From positions 9,407,501 through 9,471,500 of the forward strand of contig NC_090287.1 in NCBI RefSeq assembly GCF_037392515.1: a DNA stretch of 64,000 nt. Reading direction: 5' to 3'. Under the pieces are notes generated by a model that saw only the letters and a program-made list of their open reading frames with translations, was not told the DNA's origin and made no database searches. Source of the DNA: Haliotis asinina (Eukaryota > Mollusca > Gastropoda > Lepetellida > Haliotidae). The translations under genes were made by a program, and so were the position numbers. Positions 10,641 to 18,105 of the stretch are shown piece after piece (the first letter of the stretch is position 1; each line of letters starts with the position of its first letter).

Positions 10641-10955
10641 TTATAACATGATATGCGGGTCGACCTCTAATTGTGTTAGGGTGGGGGGTACCACCTCACG
10701 GTGATGGTTTCCCTCATGTGTATATAACCACGAGATAGCCAAGGCAGCAGTTACACCTACAACCAACAACAGTCGGGGGTTGGTCACTTTATGTTGGTTA
10801 CACCACCGTTTTTTACCGGCAGCTACTCTCTTAGGATTCTTCTGTCTGGTTACTGTTTGTGAAGGGGTCACTTCCCTCACTGTGGGGGTTTCCTCCAGTG
10901 GAGTTTCCCTCACTGTTGGGGGTGTGGGGGGTATCACCTCGGGAGCAGCATCCAT
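10641..10955 (-). CDS. Polinton Pro/Thr-rich single-span membrane protein (104 aa)
   Basis: Residues 1-35 are rich in Pro, Thr and Val-Arg-Glu repeats (VRETPLEETPTVREV). A basic patch follows (KNPKRVAAGKKRW), then one membrane segment (LLLVVGVTAALAISWLY, about residues 62-80) and a short polar tail. The layout is that of a small single-pass membrane protein with a disordered N-terminus. Its first 125 bp overlap the last part of the upstream gene in another frame. No family recognised. Confidence 0.65.
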   Translation of the reverse strand: MDAAPEVIPPTPPTVRETPLEETPTVREVTPSQTVTRQKNPKRVAAGKKRWCNQHKVTNPRLLLVVGVTAALAISWLYTHEGNHHREVVPPTLTQLEVDPHIML

Positions 10956-11421
10956 CTATACTATTATTATTATTTTTTCTCTCAAATTGACAATGTTTTG
11001 CTGTGATAATCGCCGCCGTCACTGGAGCCAACAACATACCATATTTGTGGTACAGCTCGCAGCTGATAGAGCTCACGGCGTGTTCGATAAAAGGGTCTTT
11101 ATCTAGGTCCTCCCACAGGTAAAGTCGGCGCTCTGGTGGAATGGGAAGGAAGTATGACACAATACCGGTGTATATCTGGGTGATAGCCGATCCTATTGTC
11201 TTTGTCATTTCTGCTCCGAGCCGGGACTCGTATCTAACGTACAGCTTATCGATTTCTTCGGCTGACATTTTATGAATTTTATCCGGAGTGTAGTCTCCAA
11301 AGTAATGTTTGGCTTTGCCGCCAACAGCCAACGCCACCAGTTTCTCTCGCTTATCATCAGTGGGGCCTGCCGGCGGCGTGGGGGAGACCCCCAACTGTTC
11401 GAGCAATTCCTCACACTCCAT
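10831..11421 (-). CDS. Polinton virion-like protein of unknown function (196 aa)
   Basis: I chose ATG 11421 because it directly follows a TATA-like AT-rich block, as for the neighbouring genes. In-frame ATGs at 11544 and 11529 would add a hydrophobic, signal-anchor-like stretch (FVVCNLTFISLCFVCIGYY), so the start is uncertain. The core (about residues 25-150) is folded-looking and contains YFGDYTPDKIHKMSAEEIDK and YFLPIPPERRLYLWEDLD. The last ~45 residues are low-complexity (Asn, Ser, Gly, Pro) and overlap the start of the next gene in another frame. A proline linker near residue 12-20 is encoded by one of the GTGGGGG palindromes. It is next to the packaging ATPase. Confidence 0.65.
   Translation of the reverse strand: MECEELLEQLGVSPTPPAGPTDDKREKLVALAVGGKAKHYFGDYTPDKIHKMSAEEIDKLYVRYESRLGAEMTKTIGSAITQIYTGIVSYFLPIPPERRLYLWEDLDKDPFIEHAVSSISCELYHKYGMLLAPVTAAIITAKHCQFERKNNNNSIDGCCSRGDTPHTPNSEGNSTGGNPHSEGSDPFTNSNQTEES
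11378..11394. repeat. GTGGGGG-NNN-CCCCCAC palindrome, copy 1
   Basis: One mismatch in the right arm (CCCCCAA), loop AGA. On the minus strand it encodes the VSPTPPAG linker near the N-terminus of the 196-aa protein. Confidence 0.75.
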
Positions 11422-11535
11422 CTTATAATATAACAAGTAAGATTTAGTTTTAACTATATAATACCCGATGCAGACAAAACACAGAGAAATGAAGGTTAAG
11501 TTGCACACGACAAACACTTCAAATATCATAGCTAT

Positions 11536-11590
11536 ACTTAGCATTTGCTTAGCTTTGCTTAGCTTTAGCTTAGCTTTGCTTAGCTTTAGC
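11536..11590. repeat. Short tandem repeat between ATPase and the next gene
   Basis: About five copies of GCTTAGCTTT(G/A), a 10-11 bp unit, begin at the ATPase stop codon. On the minus strand it stays open and would encode a Leu-Ser-Lys-Ala-Lys repeat if translation began upstream of 11544. It may be a spacer grown by slippage. Confidence 0.75.
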
Positions 11591-12239
11591 ACACTATATA
11601 TGCTACTGGTTGGTCGGTCTTTAGCACGAGCTTAGCGTGTTTAGTTTCAGCGAGCTGTTTCTTCACCCGTTCCCGTTCTAATTTACTCATCACATCGTTC
11701 TCTCTCAAACACTCCTCGAACGAATCCCTGTCCTTGCAGTGAAATAAGGCCACCCATCGCGTCTGCTCCCTGAGGTCTTTCAACACCGAGTTGAACTTCT
11801 GCGTTAGCACCCAGACGCTGTGATTTGCATGCCGGCCGGAGAAGGCCAGGTACGATAGCATGTCTCTCTTTTTTGTTATCTCGCGATTAGCGCTGCAGTC
11901 GTCCAGTATGAACAGCGTCGGTTCCCCTTTAAATTTCTCGTGAAGAGCTTTCAACCAGTCCTGCAGGCGTGTTCCAGGGTCGATTTTGTGTACGTCCGGG
12001 TCCGTCATCACCCAAGGTCGCGCGTACGTTTTATTCATGCTCAGAGTAGGGCACATGATAACGATGTTATCGAACACATCCTTGTAGTAACCCTCCAACA
12101 TATCCAAGACGAAAACGGTCTTCCCACAGCCAGTCTGCCCGCACACTATGGCGCAGTGTGGGTCAGTGGGTAGTTGTGGGTACCCCTGGGGGGTGTGGGG
12201 GTCTCCCCCACTAGTAGATGGCTTGCACGAATCTCCCAT
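11586..12239 (-). CDS. Polinton packaging ATPase (FtsK/HerA superfamily, A32-like)
   Basis: This P-loop ATPase would drive DNA into the capsid. Walker A is GQTGCGKT at residues 34-41. Walker B is LFILDD at about 109-114. A sensor/glutamine stretch follows (WVLTQKFNSVLKDLR), then an arginine-containing segment (REQTRWVALF). Length (217 aa) suits the short A32-type enzymes of Polintons and related viruses. The gene starts at ATG 12239 and overlaps the end of the capsid gene by 29 bp in another frame, so the two are probably co-expressed. The N-terminal linker (SGGDPHTPQGYP) is encoded by the palindrome at 12195-12211. The reading frame is intact. Confidence 0.9.
   Translation of the reverse strand: MGDSCKPSTSGGDPHTPQGYPQLPTDPHCAIVCGQTGCGKTVFVLDMLEGYYKDVFDNIVIMCPTLSMNKTYARPWVMTDPDVHKIDPGTRLQDWLKALHEKFKGEPTLFILDDCSANREITKKRDMLSYLAFSGRHANHSVWVLTQKFNSVLKDLREQTRWVALFHCKDRDSFEECLRENDVMSKLERERVKKQLAETKHAKLVLKTDQPVAYIVC
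12195..12211. repeat. GTGGGGG-NNN-CCCCCAC palindrome, copy 2
   Basis: Perfect 7-bp arms around TCT. It lies inside the N-terminal linker of the ATPase and ends at the capsid gene's stop codon. Related copies are at 11378-11394 (one arm mismatch) and 14394-14410 (perfect). Confidence 0.85.
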
Positions 12240-13482
12240 TATCTATATTAAGTTGCGCGTCCATAATAACGTACAGATATAATTTCAACTTACCAGCGGG
12301 TTGAGCCTTCTTAGTAATCTGGATGGTTATCCCTTCGCTGCCGTTATCTATACGGCGCCCGCTACCGTGCAGTTTATCATCATCCGTGGATCGCATGTCC
12401 AACCATAGGGCGTACTTGGTGGTCAGGTATTCACCGATCTGCACGGAGCCGAGGTCCAGGTCCTTTGTTATATAATGTTGGGTCCCCCCAACTGTCACTG
12501 GTAGCTTTTTTATCTCATCCCACTGCTGGTGTGGTCTCATACCATGACTGAACAGCTGGTTGGGCACGCCCTCGATGGTCACTTCCACCTTTTCAATCTC
12601 GGGGTTGAAAAACTTCTCGCTGTCCCTCCGGAATGGCTCGTAATCTTCCACGGGGACGACCAGGATACCTTTCATCGATCGCGCCGGCACATTCAGGTTG
12701 ATATTCCACACAGTGTCGCTCTTATCTCGCACGACTGATCTATGCCTCAGTACGCGATCGTACAGGATAGCCATCTTCCCAGAGTACTGGCTTCGAACCT
12801 GCCTGGCCAGCTCCGGGCTAGTGACCATGTCGAACTCCAGAGAGATGTTGTCTATGGCATAACTAGCCTCATCACCGTTCGGCGTACGCACTACTTTGCT
12901 ATAGTCGTTAAACGTGAGCTCGTATTCGAGCCTATCACCCAGCGCGGCCTGGTAAAACGGCGCGTGTCCCGTGAGCAACTCGAAGTCGAGCGGCACGCAG
13001 AATCGATTCCCGTATGCTCGAGCGATGGCCTTTTCACCGTCCGATAGCTTGTCTAGCTGGTCTTGCGTGAAGGCATACCCTATGCGCGACCGGGTTGATT
13101 TGCTGATGCCCTGGTACACATCATTGACTCGTTCTCCCTCGCTTTTCCAGAGATCCCCGTAGCAGTGAAACACGTCGCTGTCGTCAATACTCAGCACCTC
13201 GTTACCGCTGATCTTGACGGTCGTTTTCTTGATGATAGCTCGACCCACGTTCCGCACTAGCTCGCGTTTGTCGTTGTCGGAGGTCAACGTGATATTGAAC
13301 GCCAGTCGAACAGTGCCTGGTACAATAAGGTCATTCTCACCAAGGTTTGGAAATCTAACCAGCAGAGTTTGATTCTGGTCTATCTTGCTGGGATTGTTGG
13401 TGATGGTCACCGACTGGCGCACGGCTCTGATGCCTAATGGCTCTCTCAATCTTCTGAAAGGATCTAATTTTCTGCCGTACAT
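12211..13482 (-). CDS. Probable Polinton major capsid protein (double jelly-roll)
   Basis: 423 aa and intact. It is rich in short beta-strand-like segments, such as LLVRFPNLGENDLIVPGTVR near residues 40-60 and SMKGILVVPVEDYEPF near 270. The length is close to that of compact double jelly-roll capsid proteins. It is next to the packaging ATPase, the usual partner. The middle (VFHCYGDLWKSEGERVNDVY) is of a type I associate with abundant Polinton proteins in cnidarian and mollusc genomes. There is no transmembrane segment. The assignment rests on size, strand pattern and context; the 389-aa protein at 14644-15813 is the other candidate. Its start lies back to back with the rightward coiled-coil gene across a 33-bp AT-rich spacer. 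Confidence 0.6.
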   Translation of the reverse strand: MYGRKLDPFRRLREPLGIRAVRQSVTITNNPSKIDQNQTLLVRFPNLGENDLIVPGTVRLAFNITLTSDNDKRELVRNVGRAIIKKTTVKISGNEVLSIDDSDVFHCYGDLWKSEGERVNDVYQGISKSTRSRIGYAFTQDQLDKLSDGEKAIARAYGNRFCVPLDFELLTGHAPFYQAALGDRLEYELTFNDYSKVVRTPNGDEASYAIDNISLEFDMVTSPELARQVRSQYSGKMAILYDRVLRHRSVVRDKSDTVWNINLNVPARSMKGILVVPVEDYEPFRRDSEKFFNPEIEKVEVTIEGVPNQLFSHGMRPHQQWDEIKKLPVTVGGTQHYITKDLDLGSVQIGEYLTTKYALWLDMRSTDDDKLHGSGRRIDNGSEGITIQITKKAQPAGKLKLYLYVIMDAQLNIDNGRFVQAIY

Positions 13483-13515
13483 TGTTATATATAAATAAAA
13501 TATATTTAAATACTA
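13483..13515. promoter_or_regulatory. Divergent AT-rich promoter between capsid and coiled-coil genes
   Basis: The 33-bp spacer is almost pure A/T, with TATATA and TATTTAAA motifs, and both flanking ATGs point outward. It is too short to hold anything but a shared, start-proximal promoter. Confidence 0.65.
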
Positions 13516-14277
13516 ATGGATGAAGACATAGATATGACGGAGATGCCGGGCGCTAGTGCCCAGGCATCTGATGAGCAGGAGACCTCATTTACTAGTTCAC
13601 CATTGAACCAAGAACTTTTGGCAACAACGGTAGATGATTATTACGAAAGTTTAAGAAGTGATAAATACTACGTTGATCCACAGGGTCGATACCTTGATAA
13701 TTTTTTTATTGATACAAAGGGTGTTCTACGCCTTAAGTCTAACCCAGAGGTTGACCTCGTTAACAAGAGCAATAAAAAACCACTGGCCTTGTCAACTCTA
13801 GCCAGACGCCATGGTGTCGAATTTATCCGTGAACATCTAAACATGCATGATTACGTTGGTACAATACCTAAGGCCGTTGTTGAAGATCTGCAAGCTACCA
13901 GATCCCACCTCACCACTAGAGATGAAATGACACCACAGCGTGCTACAGAAGCCTCGGACAGCATAGAAAAACTGTTGAGCACCTACTGGGACAAACCGTT
14001 ACCGGGGTTTGACTTTCCGGTAAGGGAACTGCGCGGCTTAGACGAAGCCGTGAAACGCGTGCGTGGAGAACTCGTGAACAACATGGGGAAACTGAACGAA
14101 ATCGACGAGCACATCGCTAAGGAAAAAACCAAACTCAACGAAACTGAAAACGATGATATGAAGCGTCGTATCAATGAACGACTACGTGATTTAGAAGACG
14201 AGAGACGTACACGATTGGAATCCGCTTCCTCGAATTGTGAACAGCTTCGATCCCAGAAACAATCGATAGAATACTGA
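13516..14277 (+). CDS. Polinton coiled-coil protein, likely N-terminal part of a frameshifted gene (253 aa)
   Basis: An acidic N-terminus (MDEDIDMTEMPGAS) leads into a folded region with DDYYESLRSDKYYVDPQG and ALSTLARRHGVEFIREHL. A strong coiled coil then runs from about residue 185 to 250 (EIDEHIAKEKTKLNETEND and on). The frame closes at 14275-14277. The next frame (-1) is open across the same region and continues into the hydrophobic protein at 14279-14666, which has no ATG of its own near its beginning. I infer one ancestral gene whose frame shifted somewhere near 14240-14277. No X-XXY-YYZ slippery site is evident, so a mutation is likelier than programmed frameshifting. Confidence 0.75.
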   Translation: MDEDIDMTEMPGASAQASDEQETSFTSSPLNQELLATTVDDYYESLRSDKYYVDPQGRYLDNFFIDTKGVLRLKSNPEVDLVNKSNKKPLALSTLARRHGVEFIREHLNMHDYVGTIPKAVVEDLQATRSHLTTRDEMTPQRATEASDSIEKLLSTYWDKPLPGFDFPVRELRGLDEAVKRVRGELVNNMGKLNEIDEHIAKEKTKLNETENDDMKRRINERLRDLEDERRTRLESASSNCEQLRSQKQSIEY

Positions 14278-14278
14278 A

Positions 14279-14666
14279 CGAGGATACAACTTTAGCCAAC
14301 AGGATTCGGATATTGTTCCGGGAGCAAGGGATCACCATCGCCAGCATTCTGACTGCATTGGGTTTCATTATATCAACCCTGGTGGTGTCACTGGTGGGGG
14401 GAACCCCCACACCCCCCACACCTGGCGGCGGGGGAACTCCCACAGGTGGTGGTGTTAAAGACTGGATAAAAAAACTCGGGGAAGGCCTAGCTAAACTAGC
14501 TGGTAAAGCCGCCGAAGCCCTTCCCGGCATCCTGGGTAGCATCGTCTCGTGGTTGTTGGGCGCTCTGGCTAAAACTGCCATGTGGCTCAGTCAAAACATG
14601 TGGGCAGCCATCGTCGCCGTGGCTGGTCTGGTGTACGTAGCGGCTAAGAAATCTTTAACCAAATAA
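14279..14666 (+). pseudogene. Polinton amphipathic/membrane protein, C-terminal part of the frameshifted gene
   Basis: The only start-like codon here is the TTG at 14313. The reading frame is continuous upstream into the overlap with the coiled-coil gene. It contains a first hydrophobic helix (ASILTALGFIISTLVVSLVG). A Gly/Thr/Pro linker encoded by GC-rich palindromic DNA (14394-14445) follows, then an amphipathic helix (DWIKKLGEGLAKLAGKAAEA). A second hydrophobic region (WAAIVAVAGLVYVAA) ends the frame. A membrane-interacting virion protein is plausible; function is not shown. The 3' end overlaps that of the converging gene by 23 bp. Confidence 0.65.
14394..14410. repeat. GTGGGGG-NNN-CCCCCAC palindrome, copy 3
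   Basis: Perfect 7-bp arms around GAA, inside the Gly/Pro linker of the membrane protein. A degenerate second copy follows at about 14429-14445. Confidence 0.85.
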
Positions 14667-15813
14667 GTCCCAAAGTTACCCCACCAACCACTAGGGCTGT
14701 TTTATTATCAATATGCTGCTGATAGGAGGCCTGAATATGGGGGGCCACCTCCTGTGGTGTTTGTTGAACTTTAGGCTCCGGGGGCGGCGCAACTATACCC
14801 GTTTCACGTGGTGGGATGTGTGGGATATAGGGGGCGTTAATATCGGGGTTGATACCCAACTTTTGGCCCGCCGTGGCTATGACTATTTTGTTGTTATAAC
14901 CCACCACTTTTTTTACTCTCAGTTGCATATCACTCGGGGCCATGTACAGCCCCACGCCGACCACGTAGTTGACTTTCAATCTGGCGTATTCTAACACGTT
15001 TTGGTAACGGTCGATGGCCCGCGGGATATCAACTGGAGCATTGATAGCATCATCAACGTTGGCAACGAACTGTGTCTGAGCGTCGTAAGCAGTTCCCTTA
15101 CCTAGGATGTTGGAACGCGTCATCGACTGCGCACCCAACAGCGCCCACACGTACGTTCGAATCGAGTCGTTCAAGCGTATTGTACCAGCACGAGTGAATT
15201 CTTTCGATGTTTTTGAGATCATTTTAGTCCAGGCTGTGGCTGCATCAGGATTGATTTGCTTTATACAGCTGACATGGACCTTTTCATTCGTTGTGGGGCC
15301 TGTAAATGTATGTTTGCTTGGGTTGTATGAACCATCTTTAGAACCGGCCCTATATGTTCCGGACCTGTAGAAGTACACGAGAACTATACCGAGACCATGG
15401 TTCACACCAGGAAGGCGAAAGTCTTTATTCGTTGGAATCTCAAACTCCCCACAAATACGTTCATAAGCGCATCTATCATAGCCGTTATTCGTCATACTCC
15501 ACCCTATATCTTGGGGAAGAGGAGCCTTTATTTCCTTCAATATTCGTCTCGTTTGATAATAAATATGAAACAAAATAACCGCCTTACTCAGTTCGTCTAT
15601 ACCGTAGTCTGGTGTCACACCCGACCCTGTCGTCGCACACCAGACAGCAAAGTTGAGTTGGTTCTGCCAAAACTGCATTGGGTTTTGATTCCAGTTTACC
15701 ACCGCCTGATCGTTATTAACGGACACGATATAGTTTTCAAAGATATCAATAAATGTTGTTTTAAACCCCGTACCATCTGCATTCACCACGATTTTCAAGT
15801 GTGCTAAATCCAT
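14644..15813 (-). CDS. Polinton virion-like protein with C-terminal membrane anchor (389 aa)
   Basis: Unnamed but of a type I associate with Polintons of aquatic invertebrates. The N-terminal half is Trp/Tyr rich (NPMQFWQNQLNFAVWCATTG near residues 45-65, then FHIYYQTRRIL). The middle looks globular. The last third has a proline-rich linker (PYIPHIPPRETG and APPPEPK) and ends in a hydrophobic segment (TALVVGGVTLGLIWL). Such a tail would anchor a structural protein in a membrane. It starts at the 35-bp palindromic divergent promoter and converges on the rightward membrane protein. It could be an alternative candidate for a capsid or vertex protein. Confidence 0.7.
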   Translation of the reverse strand: MDLAHLKIVVNADGTGFKTTFIDIFENYIVSVNNDQAVVNWNQNPMQFWQNQLNFAVWCATTGSGVTPDYGIDELSKAVILFHIYYQTRRILKEIKAPLPQDIGWSMTNNGYDRCAYERICGEFEIPTNKDFRLPGVNHGLGIVLVYFYRSGTYRAGSKDGSYNPSKHTFTGPTTNEKVHVSCIKQINPDAATAWTKMISKTSKEFTRAGTIRLNDSIRTYVWALLGAQSMTRSNILGKGTAYDAQTQFVANVDDAINAPVDIPRAIDRYQNVLEYARLKVNYVVGVGLYMAPSDMQLRVKKVVGYNNKIVIATAGQKLGINPDINAPYIPHIPPRETGIVAPPPEPKVQQTPQEVAPHIQASYQQHIDNKTALVVGGVTLGLIWLKIS

Positions 15814-15845
15814 ATTATAATATATAATTCATATATTATAATATG
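15811..15845. promoter_or_regulatory. 35-bp palindromic bidirectional promoter
   Basis: Two perfect 15-bp inverted arms (15811-15825 and 15831-15845) around AATTC. Each arm ends in the ATG of one of the two divergent genes (15813 leftward, 15843 rightward). The whole intergenic region is therefore a symmetric A/T palindrome that puts the same TATA-like sequence, TATTATA, immediately upstream of each start. Confidence 0.8.
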
Positions 15846-16496
15846 TACATAACACTTCCAGGAATAACGAGCGGTGAGGCCGTTCAGCTGACGCACGCGA
15901 TCGATAACACGTCAGGTCAACTCGAAGTTGCACTCTGCGATATCACCTACCTACCGCAATGGACTAACATCAACGCCAGCAACAATAAGCTGTTCGTCAG
16001 TGGAACTCGCAGTCAGATAACTGACGGCTACTACAGCGTGTGCTCTCTAAACGACGAGGTCTTCAAACCCCTGGGAGCCGAACTCAAGATGAACGACTCA
16101 AACGGTACAGTGGTGTTAATCAACAACGGAAGAACCTCCTTGAGGCTCGGTCGACCATTAGCGAGGATACTCGGTATGTCTCCTGACGAGATAAAACCAA
16201 CAACAACCGTCACAGGCACGAAGTTACCCGACCTAGTACCGTACCGAGAGCTGTACATTCATCTCGGTCAGGTGAGCACAACGTACAACATTCAAGGAGG
16301 TCACCCTTCCACTATACTGAGAGCAGTGCCGGTGAAAACTGAGAAATACAACGACGGTAGAACCGAGTCGTTTTCACCACGGCAGTATAAGAGATTAACC
16401 CAGGGCAACATACCTGAGCTGATAATATTGGTGTTACATATAAATCATAATCCTGTAAATATAGGATACCTCAGCTTAACGCTTCATGTAAAATGA
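15843..16496 (+). CDS. Probable Polinton minor capsid (penton-like, single jelly-roll) protein (217 aa)
   Basis: Starts with YITLPGITSGEAVQLTHAID and then GQLEVALCDITYLPQW. The order (short beta strand, then 'EVAL-I-Y---W') is the N-terminal pattern I associate with single jelly-roll minor capsid proteins of Polintons. The rest is a run of short beta-like strands, ending in NIGYLSLTLHV. Size fits the family at about 200 aa. Its stop TGA overlaps the next ATG (ATGA at 16493-16496), which suggests coupled expression with the following gene. Alternative: another beta-rich virion protein. Confidence 0.55.
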   Translation: MYITLPGITSGEAVQLTHAIDNTSGQLEVALCDITYLPQWTNINASNNKLFVSGTRSQITDGYYSVCSLNDEVFKPLGAELKMNDSNGTVVLINNGRTSLRLGRPLARILGMSPDEIKPTTTVTGTKLPDLVPYRELYIHLGQVSTTYNIQGGHPSTILRAVPVKTEKYNDGRTESFSPRQYKRLTQGNIPELIILVLHINHNPVNIGYLSLTLHVK

Positions 16497-17401
16497 CCAG
16501 CGCACAAGGGCCCGGAGTGAAAAAATGTGTCAATATCGGGATCTCCGACCTTGGAGACACGCGCGGTTTCGACGCTCCCGGAGTAGATGGTAAATCGTAC
16601 GCCTTGCAACTGAAAAACAACATTTACAAACGCGTTGAAGTCCCCTCCGGTGGAACCCTAAGTGATATAGTAGATACCACAAGAGCAAAAATCAACACTA
16701 AGTACGCCCTTGTCAACACCGGTAATAACTGGATAATATACCCATCGTTCGGGGGTAAACTGTTCGACTTAGACGATGTTGAGAGCACTACCGTCGCCCG
16801 AAACAAGCCATATATGCTCGTCTTCACCGAAGATGACAAGTGGGTGTTGTTACCCGATAACGACTGGTTTCTCAATATTAGACTCGTCTCCCCTTACGTG
16901 TTTACTGATAACAAAGACAACCACCTAAACAAAGTCGTGAACAATGGAACCCTGCTCGTGGCTTACGTCCCAACTCAGAGACGTAGCGTAGTCGTCAGCC
17001 CAGTCAACACTATAGCAGCCCACATGCTATCGAGTAAACCGGCCATACAAAACGTGACATTGCAGTTGGTGTCTGAATTCGAAGGCGTGGTTAAGATACT
17101 AGAGAGTCTACCGGCAAACTCAACACTGATCATCAAAGTCTACCAAGGGGAACCATCGGGGAATGATGTCGAAATCGTGAAGGGGATCAAACTCGGGTGG
17201 GTGAAACAACACCAGTATCAAGTTTGCAACGTTTACGTGCGGGTGGGTGTTGGAGCCGACACCAGTATGGAGGGGGTCAACGTGATCGTGGAAAACAAGA
17301 TATCACTAACCAAGATCTTCCTGCCTGACAACATACACTTCATGGGTATGAAGTTAACCCCTGAACTATTATCAAAAAACCAGTTGGAAATTATATCGTA
17401 A
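16493..17401 (+). CDS. Polinton fibre-like protein, long paralogue (302 aa)
   Basis: No family recognised. An N-terminal signature (SDLGDTRGFDAPG) and a short strand (YALQLKNNIYKRV) are shared with the next gene. So are the WFLNIRLVSPYVF segment around residue 128 and the end (LTPELLSKNQLEIIS). The rest is beta-rich. The initiator ATG overlaps the stop codon of the minor capsid gene. The position beside a penton-like protein makes a vertex-associated fibre or spike a fair guess. It is not proven. Confidence 0.65.
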   Translation: MTSAQGPGVKKCVNIGISDLGDTRGFDAPGVDGKSYALQLKNNIYKRVEVPSGGTLSDIVDTTRAKINTKYALVNTGNNWIIYPSFGGKLFDLDDVESTTVARNKPYMLVFTEDDKWVLLPDNDWFLNIRLVSPYVFTDNKDNHLNKVVNNGTLLVAYVPTQRRSVVVSPVNTIAAHMLSSKPAIQNVTLQLVSEFEGVVKILESLPANSTLIIKVYQGEPSGNDVEIVKGIKLGWVKQHQYQVCNVYVRVGVGADTSMEGVNVIVENKISLTKIFLPDNIHFMGMKLTPELLSKNQLEIIS

Positions 17402-17411
17402 TAGTATAACA

Positions 17412-18104
17412 ATGGCCAGTCATCGTCCCAACACTATGCTTAGCGACCTAGGAGATACGGAGGGATTCGATCAACCTGGTGAGGAAGACGCCTTATATAT
17501 CCTGCACTTCAAAGACAACGTGTACAGACTGGTGTCGTTATCAGATTTAAAAGAGCCCAAATGGCTGATCAACTTAACACTCACCTCACCTTATATCACA
17601 TTAAAAGACGAGTGGGGGGCCATCTCTAAGATTAGGAATAACGGTATCTGGCCCGGGGATTTCATTTTTGAGGATAAAGCAACATCCTCGATAAATCTTC
17701 GTGAAGGAAAAAATAGGTTAAGTTCTGGAATAAAAAATAAATTAACATTTAGCAGTAAGTTTTTATCCCAGTGGCATCTTGATAAAATATTCTCCCCCTA
17801 CACACTCATCATAGAAGTCTTCTTTAACCAGGAAAACACCTCAATAGTACACCAAATTTTACCCGGGGTGTCAATACACTGGTATGACGAACACAGAAAC
17901 AAATATTGTCGTATTGTTATACAACAGGATACCACGGGTCCTATAAACCACTTAATAAGCCTCAGTGGGGTTTTTATTACAACAGGAAAGTCTATTAGCC
18001 TCTCACCTATTACCCTGAGTAATCTAGAACTTGTAGACTTCAAATTCATTGATAGAATATTAACTGAAACCCAATTAAAATATCTTTCAAAATATATATT
18101 ATAG
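17412..18104 (+). CDS. Polinton fibre-like protein, short paralogue (230 aa)
   Basis: Paralogue of the preceding gene. It shares SDLGDTEGFDQPG and YILHFKDNVYRLV at the N-terminus, WLINLTLTSPYIT in the middle, and LTETQLKYLSKYI at the C-terminus. It lacks about 65 residues that follow the N-terminal signature in the long copy. Codon use is more A/T-rich than in its neighbour (about 17660-18100), so it may evolve faster or be of different age. It starts 10 bp after the previous stop, behind an AT-rich stretch, and its own stop is 1 bp from the next ATG. Confidence 0.65.
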   Translation: MASHRPNTMLSDLGDTEGFDQPGEEDALYILHFKDNVYRLVSLSDLKEPKWLINLTLTSPYITLKDEWGAISKIRNNGIWPGDFIFEDKATSSINLREGKNRLSSGIKNKLTFSSKFLSQWHLDKIFSPYTLIIEVFFNQENTSIVHQILPGVSIHWYDEHRNKYCRIVIQQDTTGPINHLISLSGVFITTGKSISLSPITLSNLELVDFKFIDRILTETQLKYLSKYIL

Positions 18105-18105
18105 G

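Noticed and set aside
14240..14277. Programmed -1 frameshift joining the coiled-coil and membrane frames
   Set aside because: The shift direction fits, but no slippery heptamer in the zero frame and no clear downstream structure were seen; a mutation is simpler.
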